NCBI RefSeq assembly: GCF_001680005.1
Contig: NC_033566.1
Location: 2,418,001 to 2,482,000 of the forward strand
Origin: Plasmodium coatneyi
Taxonomy: Eukaryota; Apicomplexa; Aconoidasida; Haemosporida; Plasmodiidae
Direction of reading: 5' to 3'
DNA: 64,000 nucleotides
A model generated the notes under the pieces. The model saw nothing but the letters and a program-made list of their open reading frames with translations, had not been told where the DNA came from and did not search any database. Below are positions 1-11,907 of this stretch, piece after piece. Each line of letters opens with the position of its first letter. Position 1 is the first letter of the stretch. The position numbers were made by a program, and so were the translations under genes.

Positions 1-43
1 CTCTTCTTTTTTTTTCCCCCATTCGGGCAACTAACCTTTTTAG

Positions 44-844
44 CAGAGCATCGCACAGGAGAAGGTGGAAAATAGCTACGCAGACAACCCGATGGTGCAA
101 AACTATTACACAGATAATAACGCAAATAATATGTCACGTGGGAACAACTTCCAGGGAAACTTCTATGAAAATATGCAGGGAAAAAATACAAACGAAAGAT
201 TTGAAGGTAATGTGAACACTCAAATTGGTGTGGAGAATCTGCAGGGACCAACTGAATCGAGGGAAAAAGCCTCCACACCGAACCCGCCAAAAACGTGGAG
301 CAGATTAGACCCCACCTCCAAATATGTTGCTCATCAAATTTCACAGTGGAACTGGTATTACTCATTGGTAAAATTGGAGAGCATCACTTAGAGGCAGTTT
401 TTGATACGCGACACATAGCATGTGCACCCGTTTCTTCCTCGTTCCAACTCACGCCCGTGCGACCCGCCCCCATTTTTCACCTCAGGAGGAGCAGTACTTC
501 AACTGGCAGTACTACAAATTCCCTGTGCCGCCGAACCACACGTTCGTTGGGTTCCCCATTCATTTTTCGACCATCGGTAAGTTGAGCAGCCGTTGGACGG
601 TTACTCGGATTGGCGATTCACCAACTGAGGTGCTGGCCAATTCACCGACCGATGCACCGCCCTCCCCGCAGATTTCTACGAAGTCAAGTCATTCTTGCTG
701 CACTCCAAGCGATTCGAAAACATAATGAAGCTGTCCATAGACAACATCTCCTTCCTCATATATTGTAAAGTGTTCCCCTTAATTGGAGGGATCATGTCGA
801 ACTGGATGTTCCTTGGCTGTTTGGTGCCCTGGATGGTAACGTGG

Positions 845-884
<40 letters not shown>

Positions 885-1064
885 ATTGCCTGAACGGTTC
901 ATAAAATTTTTTTTTTGGAAGAACAAAAAATGGCTGTTTAATACGCACACATATCTATATGCGTTGAGACAAAAAAAAAAAATTCCCCCCTTCGCTCGTA
1001 GACTGCACAAGAGAGGGAAACCAAAATGAAGAAGCCCCCGAAGAAGGACGTCAATCAGAGGTAG
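44..1064 (+). CDS. CEP76: CEP76/CC2D2A-like protein, 3' end (4 exons, 5'-truncated by window)
   Basis: The 3' end of a gene that begins left of the window. Exons 44..367, 486..576, 672..835 and 1002..1064 join in phase. The first acceptor is the pyrimidine run ending at 43, and the donors are gtaaaa, gtaagt and gtaacg. An Asn/Gln-rich linker is followed by a conserved tail containing FVGFPIHFSTIDFYEVKSF and SNWMFLGC. This resembles the C-terminal domain shared by the centriolar proteins CEP76 and CC2D2A, where FPI-F and a late SVW hydrophobic strand recur. That comparison is from memory. In P. falciparum a CEP76-annotated gene sits next to mitochondrial PheRS, as here. A centriole/basal-body role, used by Plasmodium in male gametes, is inferred. 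Intron 3 carries a poly-A run of more than 30 nt directly after its donor. The short last exon codes a basic tail. The exon structure is firm; the family call is moderate. Confidence 0.6.
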
Positions 1065-1546
1065 AAATTCCAACGAAGGGAAGAAAAAGGAAAAAAAAAA
1101 AAAAAAGAAGTATAAAAAGGGGGGTGGAGCATGCACATGGCACATATTGACACTTCGTAAGACGGTTGGAGGAACAAACAGGGATGAGCGGTTTCATCCC
1201 CCAAAGGGGAGGCACCTTTTAATCGTCACCCAGTTTAGCATTTACAAACTGTGACGGAGAGATTGTTCCCCAATTAATGGGTTAAGTTGGCAATTTTTTC
1301 CATAATGATACACTTAAACATTGTGGGGGAGAGAAGGAATCCTTCCCTTTGTCATTGCGTAGAATGCCAAGACATGCGTTATGTCAAGCATTACGCCACT
1401 TTTTTTCGTTCCAAACTGTTCATTTGCTTACCACCAGTAGGAAGTTTTGTGTGAAGTCAGCATACTGTTTCGGTACGAGGGACTTCACTTCCGCACGTTT
1501 TGAAAAAATGTTACTTCCTCGAAAGAGGGGACACGCTGGGATTGAC
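1065..1546. other. Convergent 3' spacer, no gene seen
   Basis: Lies between the stop codons of the CEP76-like gene and PheRS. Contains an A-rich stretch near 1091-1105 and nothing else recognisable; it presumably holds both 3' UTRs. Confidence 0.6.
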
Positions 1547-2947
1547 TTACCGGATGGTGACTGCGCACTGCTTCACCAACATTTGGACAATTTTACTCTG
1601 CAGCTCATTTACAGCCTTATGGGTAAGGTTCTGCGTGTGGGACCGATAAGTTATTCTATAACAGACACTTGTTTGATTGTTCTTGGGGTTGTGGTAGGAA
1701 TCGATTTTTTTTACTTGCTCGATATTTTCGTTAGCTACATCTCTGCAAATTTGAAAGAATATATCTTCTTTAAATTGACTGGTTATATAAAAGGAAATGT
1801 CTTTTTCCACAGGAGGGAAATTACTGAAGGGGTGGAATTTGCTTATTACGCCTTCCTCAAATTGATCAATGAATCTGCTGTCGTTACTCCAAAACAAACG
1901 TATGTCGTGGATGTGGTAAAGCAGCATGGCTAGTCGTTCAAGTCCGATTCCGAAGGCCCATCCTTGGTACCTAATCGTTTTTAGGAATTTGTTCATTTGA
2001 GCTTCAATTCGGTTGTTCAGGTGGGCGCTGCAGAGGTTGTCTACGATATTCTTGGGGGTACCCACATTGGGGGGGATCCACTCCACGGTGGCTTCACTAG
2101 CGGCTTCCTCAATCGATTGGAGGTCTCCAAGGAGGCCCCTGTCATGACGGGAAATCTCTTCCTCTATTATTTGGCGTATATCTTCCGCGTGCAGGGCCAT
2201 GGCGATGACTTCCTTTTTGATTTTCCCACACCCGAGGACTTCCACCCAGGGGGGTTCCCCACCGACATCATCTCGAGTTGTGGTGATTCCCCCTGACGAT
2301 GCCCCTTGGATATACAGCTCGTAAGACGGGTCCGTAAACGGGAAGGACGTGTTATCTTCCCATTTCATTTTTATGTCGGAAGAATCAAACAAGTACCGAA
2401 TCAACTGTTCAAGGTTCCTCTTCAAATCCGTTTCGACGTCAAACTTGTCCGGGCGGATCAGAAACCCATCTGTCTGATGGAAAATGGGAAAATGAAACCT
2501 ATCAATTTCATCCCTTCTGTAGACACTTCCCGTGTAGATAACATTTTTGTAATTTCGCCTTAACAGGTCAGGTAAATGTGCGGTCATATGGGTCCTTTTC
2601 AGCAAGACCTCCTGATGGCGCACCAATTTGGTGACCAAGTAGTACTTATAAATTCCATTGGTATTCTCCAGTTGGGTGTATAGATCATTATGGAGAGAAG
2701 AAAATTTTTTTACGTAATTTTCACTTAAGTAAAAAGTATCTTTTATGTTCCTAGCGGGGTGTGTGAGGGGCACGAAGAGCTCATCGAAGTTTTGCTTCAC
2801 ACTTATGTCACTGCTTAGGTTATCCAAAGATTCATATTTGAAAAAACCTTCGATCTTTTTTTTAACTGTCCTTAGTGGGTGGTTTTTAATATGGTATAAT
2901 ACTCTCCCTTCGTTCGACTGGATGAGTTTGGGCAGTGGCAGCACCAT
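1547..2947 (-). CDS. Phenylalanyl-tRNA synthetase, mitochondrial single-chain type
   Basis: Charges tRNA-Phe. This is the monomeric class II organellar form, distinct from the cytosolic alpha2beta2 enzyme. One 466-aa exon starts at an ATG (MVLPLPKL). LTHPARNIKDTFYL (about residues 61-74) opens the catalytic core. Motif 2, with YRRDEIDRFHFPIFHQTDGF, spans about 143-162, and motif 3 is AFGIGLERLAM (about 333-343). The last 90 residues, from KFHPFSNFPPVEKDI, form the FDX-ACB anticodon-binding domain expected at the C-terminus of mitochondrial PheRS. P. falciparum has an orthologue reported to act in the mitochondrion, which imports its tRNAs. No clear presequence is visible at this ATG, and the frame stays open for some codons upstream, so an earlier start or upstream exon is possible. 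It is divergent from the ARID gene. Confidence 0.9.
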   Translation of the reverse strand: MVLPLPKLIQSNEGRVLYHIKNHPLRTVKKKIEGFFKYESLDNLSSDISVKQNFDELFVPLTHPARNIKDTFYLSENYVKKFSSLHNDLYTQLENTNGIYKYYLVTKLVRHQEVLLKRTHMTAHLPDLLRRNYKNVIYTGSVYRRDEIDRFHFPIFHQTDGFLIRPDKFDVETDLKRNLEQLIRYLFDSSDIKMKWEDNTSFPFTDPSYELYIQGASSGGITTTRDDVGGEPPWVEVLGCGKIKKEVIAMALHAEDIRQIIEEEISRHDRGLLGDLQSIEEAASEATVEWIPPNVGTPKNIVDNLCSAHLNNRIEAQMNKFLKTIRYQGWAFGIGLERLAMLLYHIHDIRLFWSNDSRFIDQFEEGVISKFHPFSNFPPVEKDISFYITSQFKEDIFFQICRDVANENIEQVKKIDSYHNPKNNQTSVCYRITYRSHTQNLTHKAVNELQSKIVQMLVKQCAVTIR

Positions 2948-4542
2948 TGCGGGTGGGAGGAGGTTGTTTTGAGTGTGTTTGGCGTGGGTATCACATGGTT
3001 GGTAGGGTCACGCGAGGATGGGGAAAGAAAAAAAGCACGTTGCAGAGGGTTACTTATGGAAGAAGTTCACCTGGAATGCTAATGCGCATAACCGGGATTG
3101 CTCTATCCGCGGCTATTTCCTCAAATGGGGATCGTGAGGGGGAACGAAAATTTTGTTGCAAGTTGGGTTTTCTTTTCAGCAACCCAACTGGCACCTCTCC
3201 CGCAGAGCATTTCGCACTGCACGGGGTGTGTAGGGGGTGGCATGCATATGGGTAGTGTATATACCTATATGTTCCTATATATGCTTATGCTGTGCCTATT
3301 TAAGGTTGAACAAAGTGCGCGCGTCGACATCGCAATTAGATGCACCTTCATACGCGCTGAAGAACCGACCGCAGTGGGAAATTCACAATTTCATAAAAAA
3401 AAAAAAAAAAAAAAAAAAGTGTATCAGGGTCACGCATCACTGGCATGAAAGTAGGACACCCACATGGCTGACCGGGAACGATTTATTCCTTTCTTCATGC
3501 ACGGGATCCACGCACAGGTGAAATGAAAGCGTTTGGTGTAACGGAAGTAGTACGTGCGGGTGTGCTAGACACATGAGAACACATAGCCGCGTTTGGTGAG
3601 AAAACCTGAAGGGGCGATGGCAATTTCCCACTTTCTTCGCACCACCCCTCAACAGGAAGAAGGGTCCCTTTTTCAGTTGGAGTCTAGCCCTCTGCGGTTG
3701 ATGAAGCGGCTAAACACACAAGAGGGAGTGAGAATGAGCAAAGGACTGACACCCTTACCCCCCCTTGTTTGTAACCGTATGCCGCGTTTTTATTTAAAGA
3801 ACGGACCGCGTTCCGGTGACTTTCCGCCACGCTGAGTCGATGTGCCGAAGGCGGTACCAATGTATGTTCGCATGTTGGGACGTTAGTATGTTCGTATGTA
3901 TCTATGTATGCCCGTGTGGGTGTTCAACCTATTCGGGGTCACGCGCTTGGAGGAGAAAAACTCACCTGCAGGATGCCCTTGCGTTCGTGAGAAGCAGCGC
4001 GGTGACACTACCCATTTGAATGCTTGTAACCACTCTGACCCCCCCCTCGAAGGTACAATTCGCCGCTGCTGCGTATTCAGGCACAACATACCTGTTGTTC
4101 TGGCGGTAGAGCACCCGTGGCTGGGCAGATAATGTTTTCACCTATGCTTGTATGTCTACCGGATTCGAAAAAATTGGAACCTTCATCCTTTTATGCGTAC
4201 AAGCCGGTTGGTGGTTCTATGTCTTTAAAAAAATAAAATAATAAAAATAATAAAAATAAACCAAGCCAAAAAAATTCAAAAAATTCCAAAAAATTCCAAA
4301 AAATTCCACAAATTCGAAAAAATGCCGAAACATTCGAAACTGCCCCCTTTTAAATGCATAACGTGGTTTCACTTTAATCCTTTTTTGTGTGTCATTTTGT
4401 TGGCAAAATATTGGCTTTCCTTTTTGTTTATTTTAATTTTTCCACTTTTTCTGTTTGATTTTTTCGTTCAGGTGGGGCCCCATTTTTTTGTGTACAATTT
4501 TTGAACTTGCCTTTTTCGTGGAGGCAATTTTGGGGCAAGGGG

Positions 4543-4591
<49 letters not shown>

Positions 4592-5478
4592 AATTAAATA
4601 GGTAGGGAAAGTGACAAAATGAGAAGGTAACAAATAACAAATGGATTTATTAAGAAAAAAAAAAAACACAAAGAGCACAAAAAATAACACGCTCTTCGTA
4701 AGCTGAAAAGATACATTTTATATATTTATTTATTTTTTTTTTTTTGTTACCCTTTTTTGATTTTTAACCGCCAAAGAAGAATTACTTAAATACATGAAGG
4801 CATAACATACGCATATATATGTATATATTATTCGCTTGCACGTTTGTGTTTATGCTGACCTGTATGCTCTCCTTTACGAGCACACTTATACGTTTATGAT
4901 TATGCCTACGGAGTTACACCTACTTGTATGTGTTTCCTTTGTTGGTGGGGGAGAGGGATACGGGATGCTTGGTCGCCGATCTTTTGTAACTCCCACGAGG
5001 ATTGTACCTGTTGGAAGGATTTTTTCCAACAGAACAGGGGGGGGAGAGTCTACATGGGAGAGCCTATGCCCACGGGTATGAGAAAGTGCAGCTGACGTAA
5101 AGGTGTGCGGGAAGACAAACCTGGAGGTAGCTCCACCACGTGCATACCTTTTTATGTCGGTACAGTTTTGTTCTGTTTGTTTTTAACCCCCGACATACAC
5201 AAACGGGGGAACGAAGAGAAGTGCGTGTTACATTCTTTGGTGGGAATCCATCGCGTGGGCTAGAGGCGCCTAATAAAGGGGAAAAAAAAAAAAAAAAAAA
5301 AAAAGTCAAAACGAGTAAGCGCATTTTTCGCAGGGCAGTAAGCCGCATACGTTGTCTCCCTTAGTGTGGCGGCGTCGGTGGTTCGTGTGCCAAGTTTACA
5401 CCCCGACAGGATCGTTATATTCGTAGCATATAGTTACAAGCATACCACAGCTTTGCCGTGTCACATCGTTTCACCACC
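2948..5478. promoter_or_regulatory. Divergent spacer between PheRS and ARID genes
   Basis: A 2.5-kb non-coding region that must hold both promoters; no specific motif is recognised. Long homopolymers lie at 3395-3418 (A), 4545-4587 (43 A, the longest in the window) and 5282-5304 (A), with an A/T-rich tract at 4228-4325. Short ORFs here (for example 3593-3835 and 4836-5081) have no recognisable domain and look like chance. Confidence 0.5.
4267..4320. repeat. AAATTCCAAA 10-bp tandem repeat
   Basis: Four to five imperfect 10-bp copies of an AAAAAATTCC-type unit, ending in related AATTCGAAA variants, in the spacer upstream of the ARID gene. Confidence 0.75.
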
Positions 5479-8400
5479 ATGGAGAGGGAGGAGTTTTACA
5501 AAAAGTACCAGGAGTACTACGAAAATGACATAAACCTAATTCCGCCGTTAATTGAAGGGATGGGCATCGAGCTGTACGATCTGTACCTGAGTGTGTTGAG
5601 CCATGGGGGATACTCCTGTGTGAGCAGAAATTCTAAATGGGTTAAAATAGCAAGGGAGTTTGGGCTCATCAATAAGGAGAAAAATATAAAGATTATAGAA
5701 GACACGAAGTGTATAAAGGAGTACTACCTTACTTATCTGAGGGAGTTCGAAAGAATCCACGACAACATAAAAAAGGGAAAGGCATCCCCGAAGAAAGGTC
5801 GGACAGGAAAAACATCCAGCAGTTTTGACCTCCGGTATAATAAAAAAATATCCATCAGTAAAGGTAACAACAAGAAGGTAAAAAGTGAGACACATATACA
5901 CAATTTACGACGCTCTGGACAGGTAGGTGGTGTAAGCACCCCAGGGGGGATGGTACATCCGGGGGGCATTAACAATGGGGATTCATTAATGGGTACTGTA
6001 AAAGGCTCCTCCAAGAATTTGCACACATATGGTAGTAACGGAAACGTGAATCCAGCCTACGTGGATATGTATAATGTGAACAGCCCACCAGCTAAGCTGT
6101 GGAAAGATAACACATACCCAAAGGGGAATGCGTACTGTTTGGAGGACTACCTGGATGGAAGTGCAAACTGGTATGGTGGAGGGAACGTTTTAGCACAGAT
6201 GAGCATGAGCACCAATCGAGTTGAAAGGAGCAAAAGTAAAAGCAGCCACAAGAAAGGGCTCACTAAGAAACGCAGCTTTAAGACTGAAGGAGATTTCACC
6301 GACTCGGACATGCGTCCAATGCGTCTGGAGGATTTTAACCTAGCCAATTATGGGTCCTACGTGAATTATGCAAACGGGGGAGGTTTCCCTGGTTATCACG
6401 TGGGTTCTTTTCATGACATGAATGGGGGTGCAGGAGGATATTACTACTACGGTGGGGAGTTGCCCTATGGTGTGGCACCAACGGGTGACCCAAACAGTTA
6501 CATGGATCCAAGCTTAATGAACAGGGGAAAGTACTTTTTTAACAACCACATGCTTAGTCTTAGCGAAGTTGGTGCAGGGGGAGGTGCATTCAACAGAAGT
6601 GCAAACATGGGGAATTATTTTTTTCCCTATGGAGGGGTTGGGTTTGTTGGAGCGCCCCACACGCTTGACAGTTCAATGGAAGGTTATAATTATATGGGTG
6701 CGTCCCCCAGAGGAGGTCTCGTTTGGAGCGGCATGGGAGGTAACATTGGTGGTTACATGGGTGGTTATATAGGCGGTCATATGGGTGGTCACATGGGCGG
6801 TTACATGGGAAATGGCTTGAATGGAGCTATGCCCCAGGGGATGAATTACGGTTACAACTACAGCGGCAATTACGGAGGCAACTATGGAATGAACTACGGT
6901 TGCAATTATGGAGGGGACTACTACCAGGGTTACTACCCCCCCTATGACGGAAACGTTAAGTGGAACCCCTTCGTAGGAAACGCAAATGAGAAGTTCATGA
7001 TGGGGGTCGGTGGACCTACGAACCTTTTCTCGTTGGACGGCTACCCAGGGTCATTACCATACGGCCTGCCCATAAGGAATGACACCAACATGGACGCCAG
7101 GAACTGCATCGATATATACAGAATTCTATTAGGACTAAACAAAAGAAAAGAAAAGATAGCAGACTTTATATTCTGTCTGAACGTATTGTATACCCTATCG
7201 GTCACAAATGATATGTCCCTATCGAGGAGGCAAATTAAAATAATCATCTGTATACTTTTACAAGTGCTGGAAGAGATGCTCCTCATGTTTTACTCTAAGG
7301 TGAGCATGAAGGAGAGAGCAATGGAAATAATGGTGAAAAGTTTTTCAGATTACTTAACAGACAAGAATGCATGGAAAAGTGGGAAGGGAAATATAACATT
7401 TGGGGGGGAGGATTACAATGGGTTGGTGGCTACTGGGGGGGTTAGTAAGTACCTGATGGGATGCACCGTATGTTCAGGTGCGGTGGGAGAGAATTTTAAC
7501 CAAAACGGGGGGAAGGGCAATTCCATCATGGGAACGAAGCTAAGTGACAAAGTAAACGTCAGCGAGATCGCCAGTTTGTACCTGTCCTACAGTGGGTACT
7601 GCCGTGATAAGAGGAGGAAAATTAAACACGCAGGGAGGTCGGAAGGGAATAACGCAGCGGAGGCAAATAACTCAACAGACGTGGAAAATTTAACAGATGT
7701 GGAGAACTCATCGGGGGAGGAATCCCCAGGGGAGGGAACCAGCACACCCAACAGCGGCAGTGACTGGGAAGAGACGTCCCCCTGGAGTTCCAACCCACCC
7801 AGCAGCGTGAACAGCTCAGACATAGAAAACATAATAATGGGTGGAACCACCAAGGGGGAAAATAAATCAGCGGAGAGTCTATACAAAGATAAGGAAGAAT
7901 CCAAAAAATCTCTCATAAAAAAAAGCAATCAGGAATTTGTCTTCCTCACTTTATATATAATGAATAACATTTTTCAAACGAGAAAATATAACCTTTATTT
8001 TTGTAACAAAAAAAGCGACCACGTTGGGGAAGGCTCGATAGGGGAAGACAGAGACACCATGGAAGCATACAAAGATGGGGAAACCACACAAACGGGTAGT
8101 GGTAACTTCAACCAAATGGATAGCGGAAAGGTAAAAGAGAATCTTAAAAGAGGAACGGTCGTTGGGGAAAATTCCACCGGTGATCATACGCCTGAGGAGA
8201 GTAAAATGAACGAACTGTGTAAGGAGAGCCAAGGGAGTGAGAAGATAAATGGGGGTAATAATGACGTATGTGAAGAGAGTGGGAAGGAGGATGGAGGGGA
8301 GTGTTTGACAAAGGCAGGTCATCTGTTGTCGAATAAAACTTTCGAGGAGTTCTTGTCAGACGATTCGTCCGATTCTTCATCTGGCTGTAGTATGTGCAGT

Positions 8401-11400
8401 TACAAAAAGGGGGGCGTGAAAAAGGAGGCTGCTCCAAGTAGGGGCATCACTAGGGGGTATGCCAAATTTCTGAGCGATAAGAAAAAAATGATGGAAGGGG
8501 GGGGTTCACTAAACGGGGAAGGTGTCCCCCTTAGTGTGAAGGTTCAGGGGGATGAAGAAGACACCACCACCAAAGTGTGTAACAAAGGGGATGTAAAGTG
8601 GCAAAACGGAGAGACCAACGTATGCGATTATTCTCTTCCACCCACTGGTGAAGTGCCCCTCATGGATGACGATAGGCCAGCTCATTTAGGAAGTGAATCC
8701 AACGGGGATGTAAACCAACAGGTGAGTGACAACGTAGATGTCGAGAAATCACACGACGTGCAGGTGAAGGTGAAGGAAGAAGGTGCTGCAAATGGGGTAG
8801 TAGGGGAGAAAAAGGATGATGCATCCGTTCATAAGGACAAGGGTGGGGTTACCTCTAATGGGGGTAACGATATGAAGATGCAGGTGCACCTTCTGGAAGG
8901 TGCCACTACGAGTATTAACCATTTAAGTGGCAATCAGAGCGCAGATAATTACGGTAAAGGGGGAGACGAAAAGTGTGGTGACGCCGAGCTGTCCCATGTA
9001 GTTAACAAAAATGAGAATGAGGGATCTTCCCCCCAGAAGATGAGCAAGAGCACTTACGGAGGGTATTCGGATCAGAGCATGGTGGAAAATATGAGGCAAA
9101 GTGTGAATGACCCCCATTTGGTGGGAAGCACGTATAACATGACTGGTCACGTGAATCCAGTTGGAGGCGGTCAGGCAGATGGAGAGCAATTCGAGAGGAC
9201 CTACAACGGTCAGGGGGGTGGCACTCCCTTTGGAGGGAGTCCATATGGTCAGGATTTCCCCGCAAATTACAATGGGGGGGTTCCCAAAAATAACAGCGGG
9301 GTGATGAGCGGCCTTTACGCGCCGAACGGAGATGCTGGAAGGAGTGGTCTTCCCACGGGGAGCACCCAAGTGGGGAAGCAAGAGGAAGTAACAACGCAGA
9401 GTGGAGCAATCAAAAAGGAAAGTAACCTAATGGGAAATGTCGAAAGTATGAACCAAAATGGGAAAATAAATGAGGAGGAGAGAATTTGCAAAAAATGCGG
9501 CTCAGCACGTAGACACACCGAGGGGAAGGACGAGCCAAACAGCGACCCAAACAGCGAACCAAACAACAAGCAGGAGGTGAAAAAAATTTTCAAAAATGTG
9601 AAAAAGGAAATATACGAAGAAATGAAAAAAATATTTAAAGAGAAGAAAATAAAACAGAACAAACTGTTACACTATTTTGACATAAGTAAATTCCTAAGTA
9701 TCTTTGAATTAATTTTTTTAAAAAATTTCGAAAATATTATTTTCCATGAAAAGGCAATACAGAACATTTACATGAACATGTTCATATGTGTAGACATTTT
9801 AAACAACGAATTGGGAAGAAGCATTTCGCTGAAGTATATATTTTTTCCTTCCCAGTTTTTGCAAAGCACAAGTAAGTTTAAAATTACTGCCCATTTTGAT
9901 AGGAAGAATAAGTTGTTCATTCAGTCGGGGACACAAGGAGATGAGTCCAGAGAATTTGCTCCCAAGGGGGGGGAAACTAAACGTGAGAGTGCCGGGGAGG
10001 ACAAAGTAAATTGTTTTCCTACCCTTTTGGAAAACCCAAATGGGGAAGACATCCTACAAAATGGATTCTCGAAAAGAACATCAACGGAGAAAGTCGAAGG
10101 TGATGAGGTCCCCCCGGTGATGGAAGGACAGGCGGACCAACTCAGCGGAATGGAATACAGGAAAAAAATAAAAAAACTGTTTTTAAAAATCTTCAGAAGG
10201 AATAACAAAAAATATAATATTTATAAAAAAATTGACTACGAGTTTTTAATGAAGAAGTACAAGTATAGTGGTCCACTCAATTGTCAAGAGAAGGAGAAAT
10301 TTAAAAAGTATATCATCCTTGATTTGCACGAAATTACAAAAAAAATTCTTTTAAAAGTTTATAAACGGGTCAATAGTCATTTAAACATTGCTATTTTGTC
10401 GTTAAACATTTTAACGCATATTTTGTATGTAATTCCCAAGCGGATGTTGCATGTTTCCTTCATTTTTTGGATTTTAAATGAAACAATAAATGTAAAATGT
10501 GCATACACATATTTAAGTGTCCCTTTGTGCATTTTAAATTATAATGGATTTCTTTTCCTGGAAACGATGATGAAGCTCATCATTCGCATGATTGAGCATG
10601 ACGTTATGCCGTTGCATTGTTACATGTTGTCTTTCCTTCGCTTGTGTTCGTTCCCATTGTATATTTATTTGTACTTTGATATCCCCGTATCGCACACACT
10701 TATTATTACTGCCCTGTCTGCGTTGTATCTGCTGGTTACTTACGACCCGGACTTTTTGGCCACAGGATTTGTTAGTGAGAAGTTCGGCGGGGTGCGTTCC
10801 TCTAGGGGAAACTGCTTCGGCTGTGGGGATGATACGGCACAAGGGGAGAAGATCACCAGTGTAGACCACGTTTGCAAGAAGAGAAGGCTTTCGGATCTAC
10901 CTACCTCGGGGGATAACACTGGTGAAGTGAAGAGCGAAGAAAAGTGCCATGTGAAGCAGGAAGTCAAAAAGGAAGGTACGTGGGAAGAACCTCGGGATAC
11001 GGCGCATGAGGAACTGACAGAGGAGAGGAAGGAGCTGCTCGAAAAAATCTTCATCAAAACGATGTTGCTCTTCTTGAAAAAGTCCATTTACTTTAAAAGC
11101 ATTTTCAACTGCGCGAATATAAACGAGAAGGAAGAAATGCTGGTGGACAGCAAGAGGGTGCAAGTCATTTTAAAAAACTGGAAAATGAATAGCGAAGAAA
11201 TGGAAAAGGAAAAAGAGGAGTTATATTTTTCTAACATTGAAAATAAGGTTTTCTATTTACACGACAATTTGCTTTTATACGCTTTGGACAATTTACCCAT
11301 TTCCAGCCCTGCCAAGGATATGAAGATGTGTGAAAATATAAAGAACCAGTTCATCAATCAGTACTGCACGACAGTTTCCTTTTCGTATGACTTTGTGATG

Positions 11401-11907
11401 TCGTCTGACAGTACGGAAGTACAGAGACTTAGCATTTACGCGCATTCGATAGTGCCTATTTTTTTGTTCCTATCTTCTCACCGTATCTTATGGCAGTGTT
11501 TGTCCCCCCACATCCCGTTGCTGACACAGGTGAGGAGCACTAAAGGGGGTAGATACCCTTGTGTATACATTTGGAAGGGAAACCAAAACTGGTGGCCCAA
11601 TAACAATGTTAACGAATAATCCATTTGGTACCTGTTTGGGGGAACCCTCAACTGAGGCATGCCGCATGTACGTTTTACCCATCCGCCGGGAAACGGTTTA
11701 ATCATTTTATTTATTTATTTTATTTTATTTTTTCCCGAGCAGATGGCGTTCATCCGGACAGACATCAGTCGATCCCTGTGGGTCATACTGAAGGAGTACT
11801 ATTTTAGAAGCTTCATGCGGGAGAAGCGCAGTGGGAAGAAACGCGACTCGTGCTTTGACTCCCGGTTGGTCAAGATTGAGAGGGTGAAGAGGAATGTAGC
11901 AGAATGA
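5479..11907 (+). CDS. ARID: ARID/BRIGHT domain protein (2 exons)
   Basis: Exon 1 is 5479..11529 and exon 2 is 11743..11907 (donor gtgagg, acceptor cccgagcag), coding 2071 aa. An in-frame GTG seven codons upstream is not used; the ATG (MEREEFYKKY) is taken as start. Residues about 5-92 are an ARID DNA-binding domain: P-LIEGMGIELYDLYLSVLS, then GGY-CVSRNSKWVKIAREFG and KEYYLTYLREFE. The rest alternates low complexity with conserved islands. Gly/Tyr/Met-rich repeats lie around 6400-6960 and Gly/Asn/Asp/Ser-rich linkers at 7600-9570. Helical blocks are coded near 7080-7340, 9570-9900, 10150-10760 and 11030-11530. The last looks like part of an armadillo-type or otherwise undescribed C-terminal domain. 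In P. berghei the ARID protein has been linked to chromatin remodelling and gametocyte development; orthology here rests on the N-terminal domain and remembered synteny. Confidence 0.88.
6715..6930 (+). repeat. In-frame Gly-Tyr/His-Met repeats in the ARID gene
   Basis: Consecutive 12-bp units code GGYM, GGYI, GGHM, GGHM and GGYM. These are followed by NYG-type units (NYGYNYSGNYGGNYGMNYG). Copies differ by synonymous and conservative changes, which points to an expanding coding minisatellite. Confidence 0.8.

Noticed and set aside
1349..1933. 194-residue ORF antisense to PheRS
   Set aside because: It mirrors the PheRS coding strand and has no domain of its own.
5458..5478. In-frame GTG upstream of the ARID ATG
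   Set aside because: Nuclear Plasmodium genes start at ATG; the ATG 21 bases downstream directly precedes the domain.
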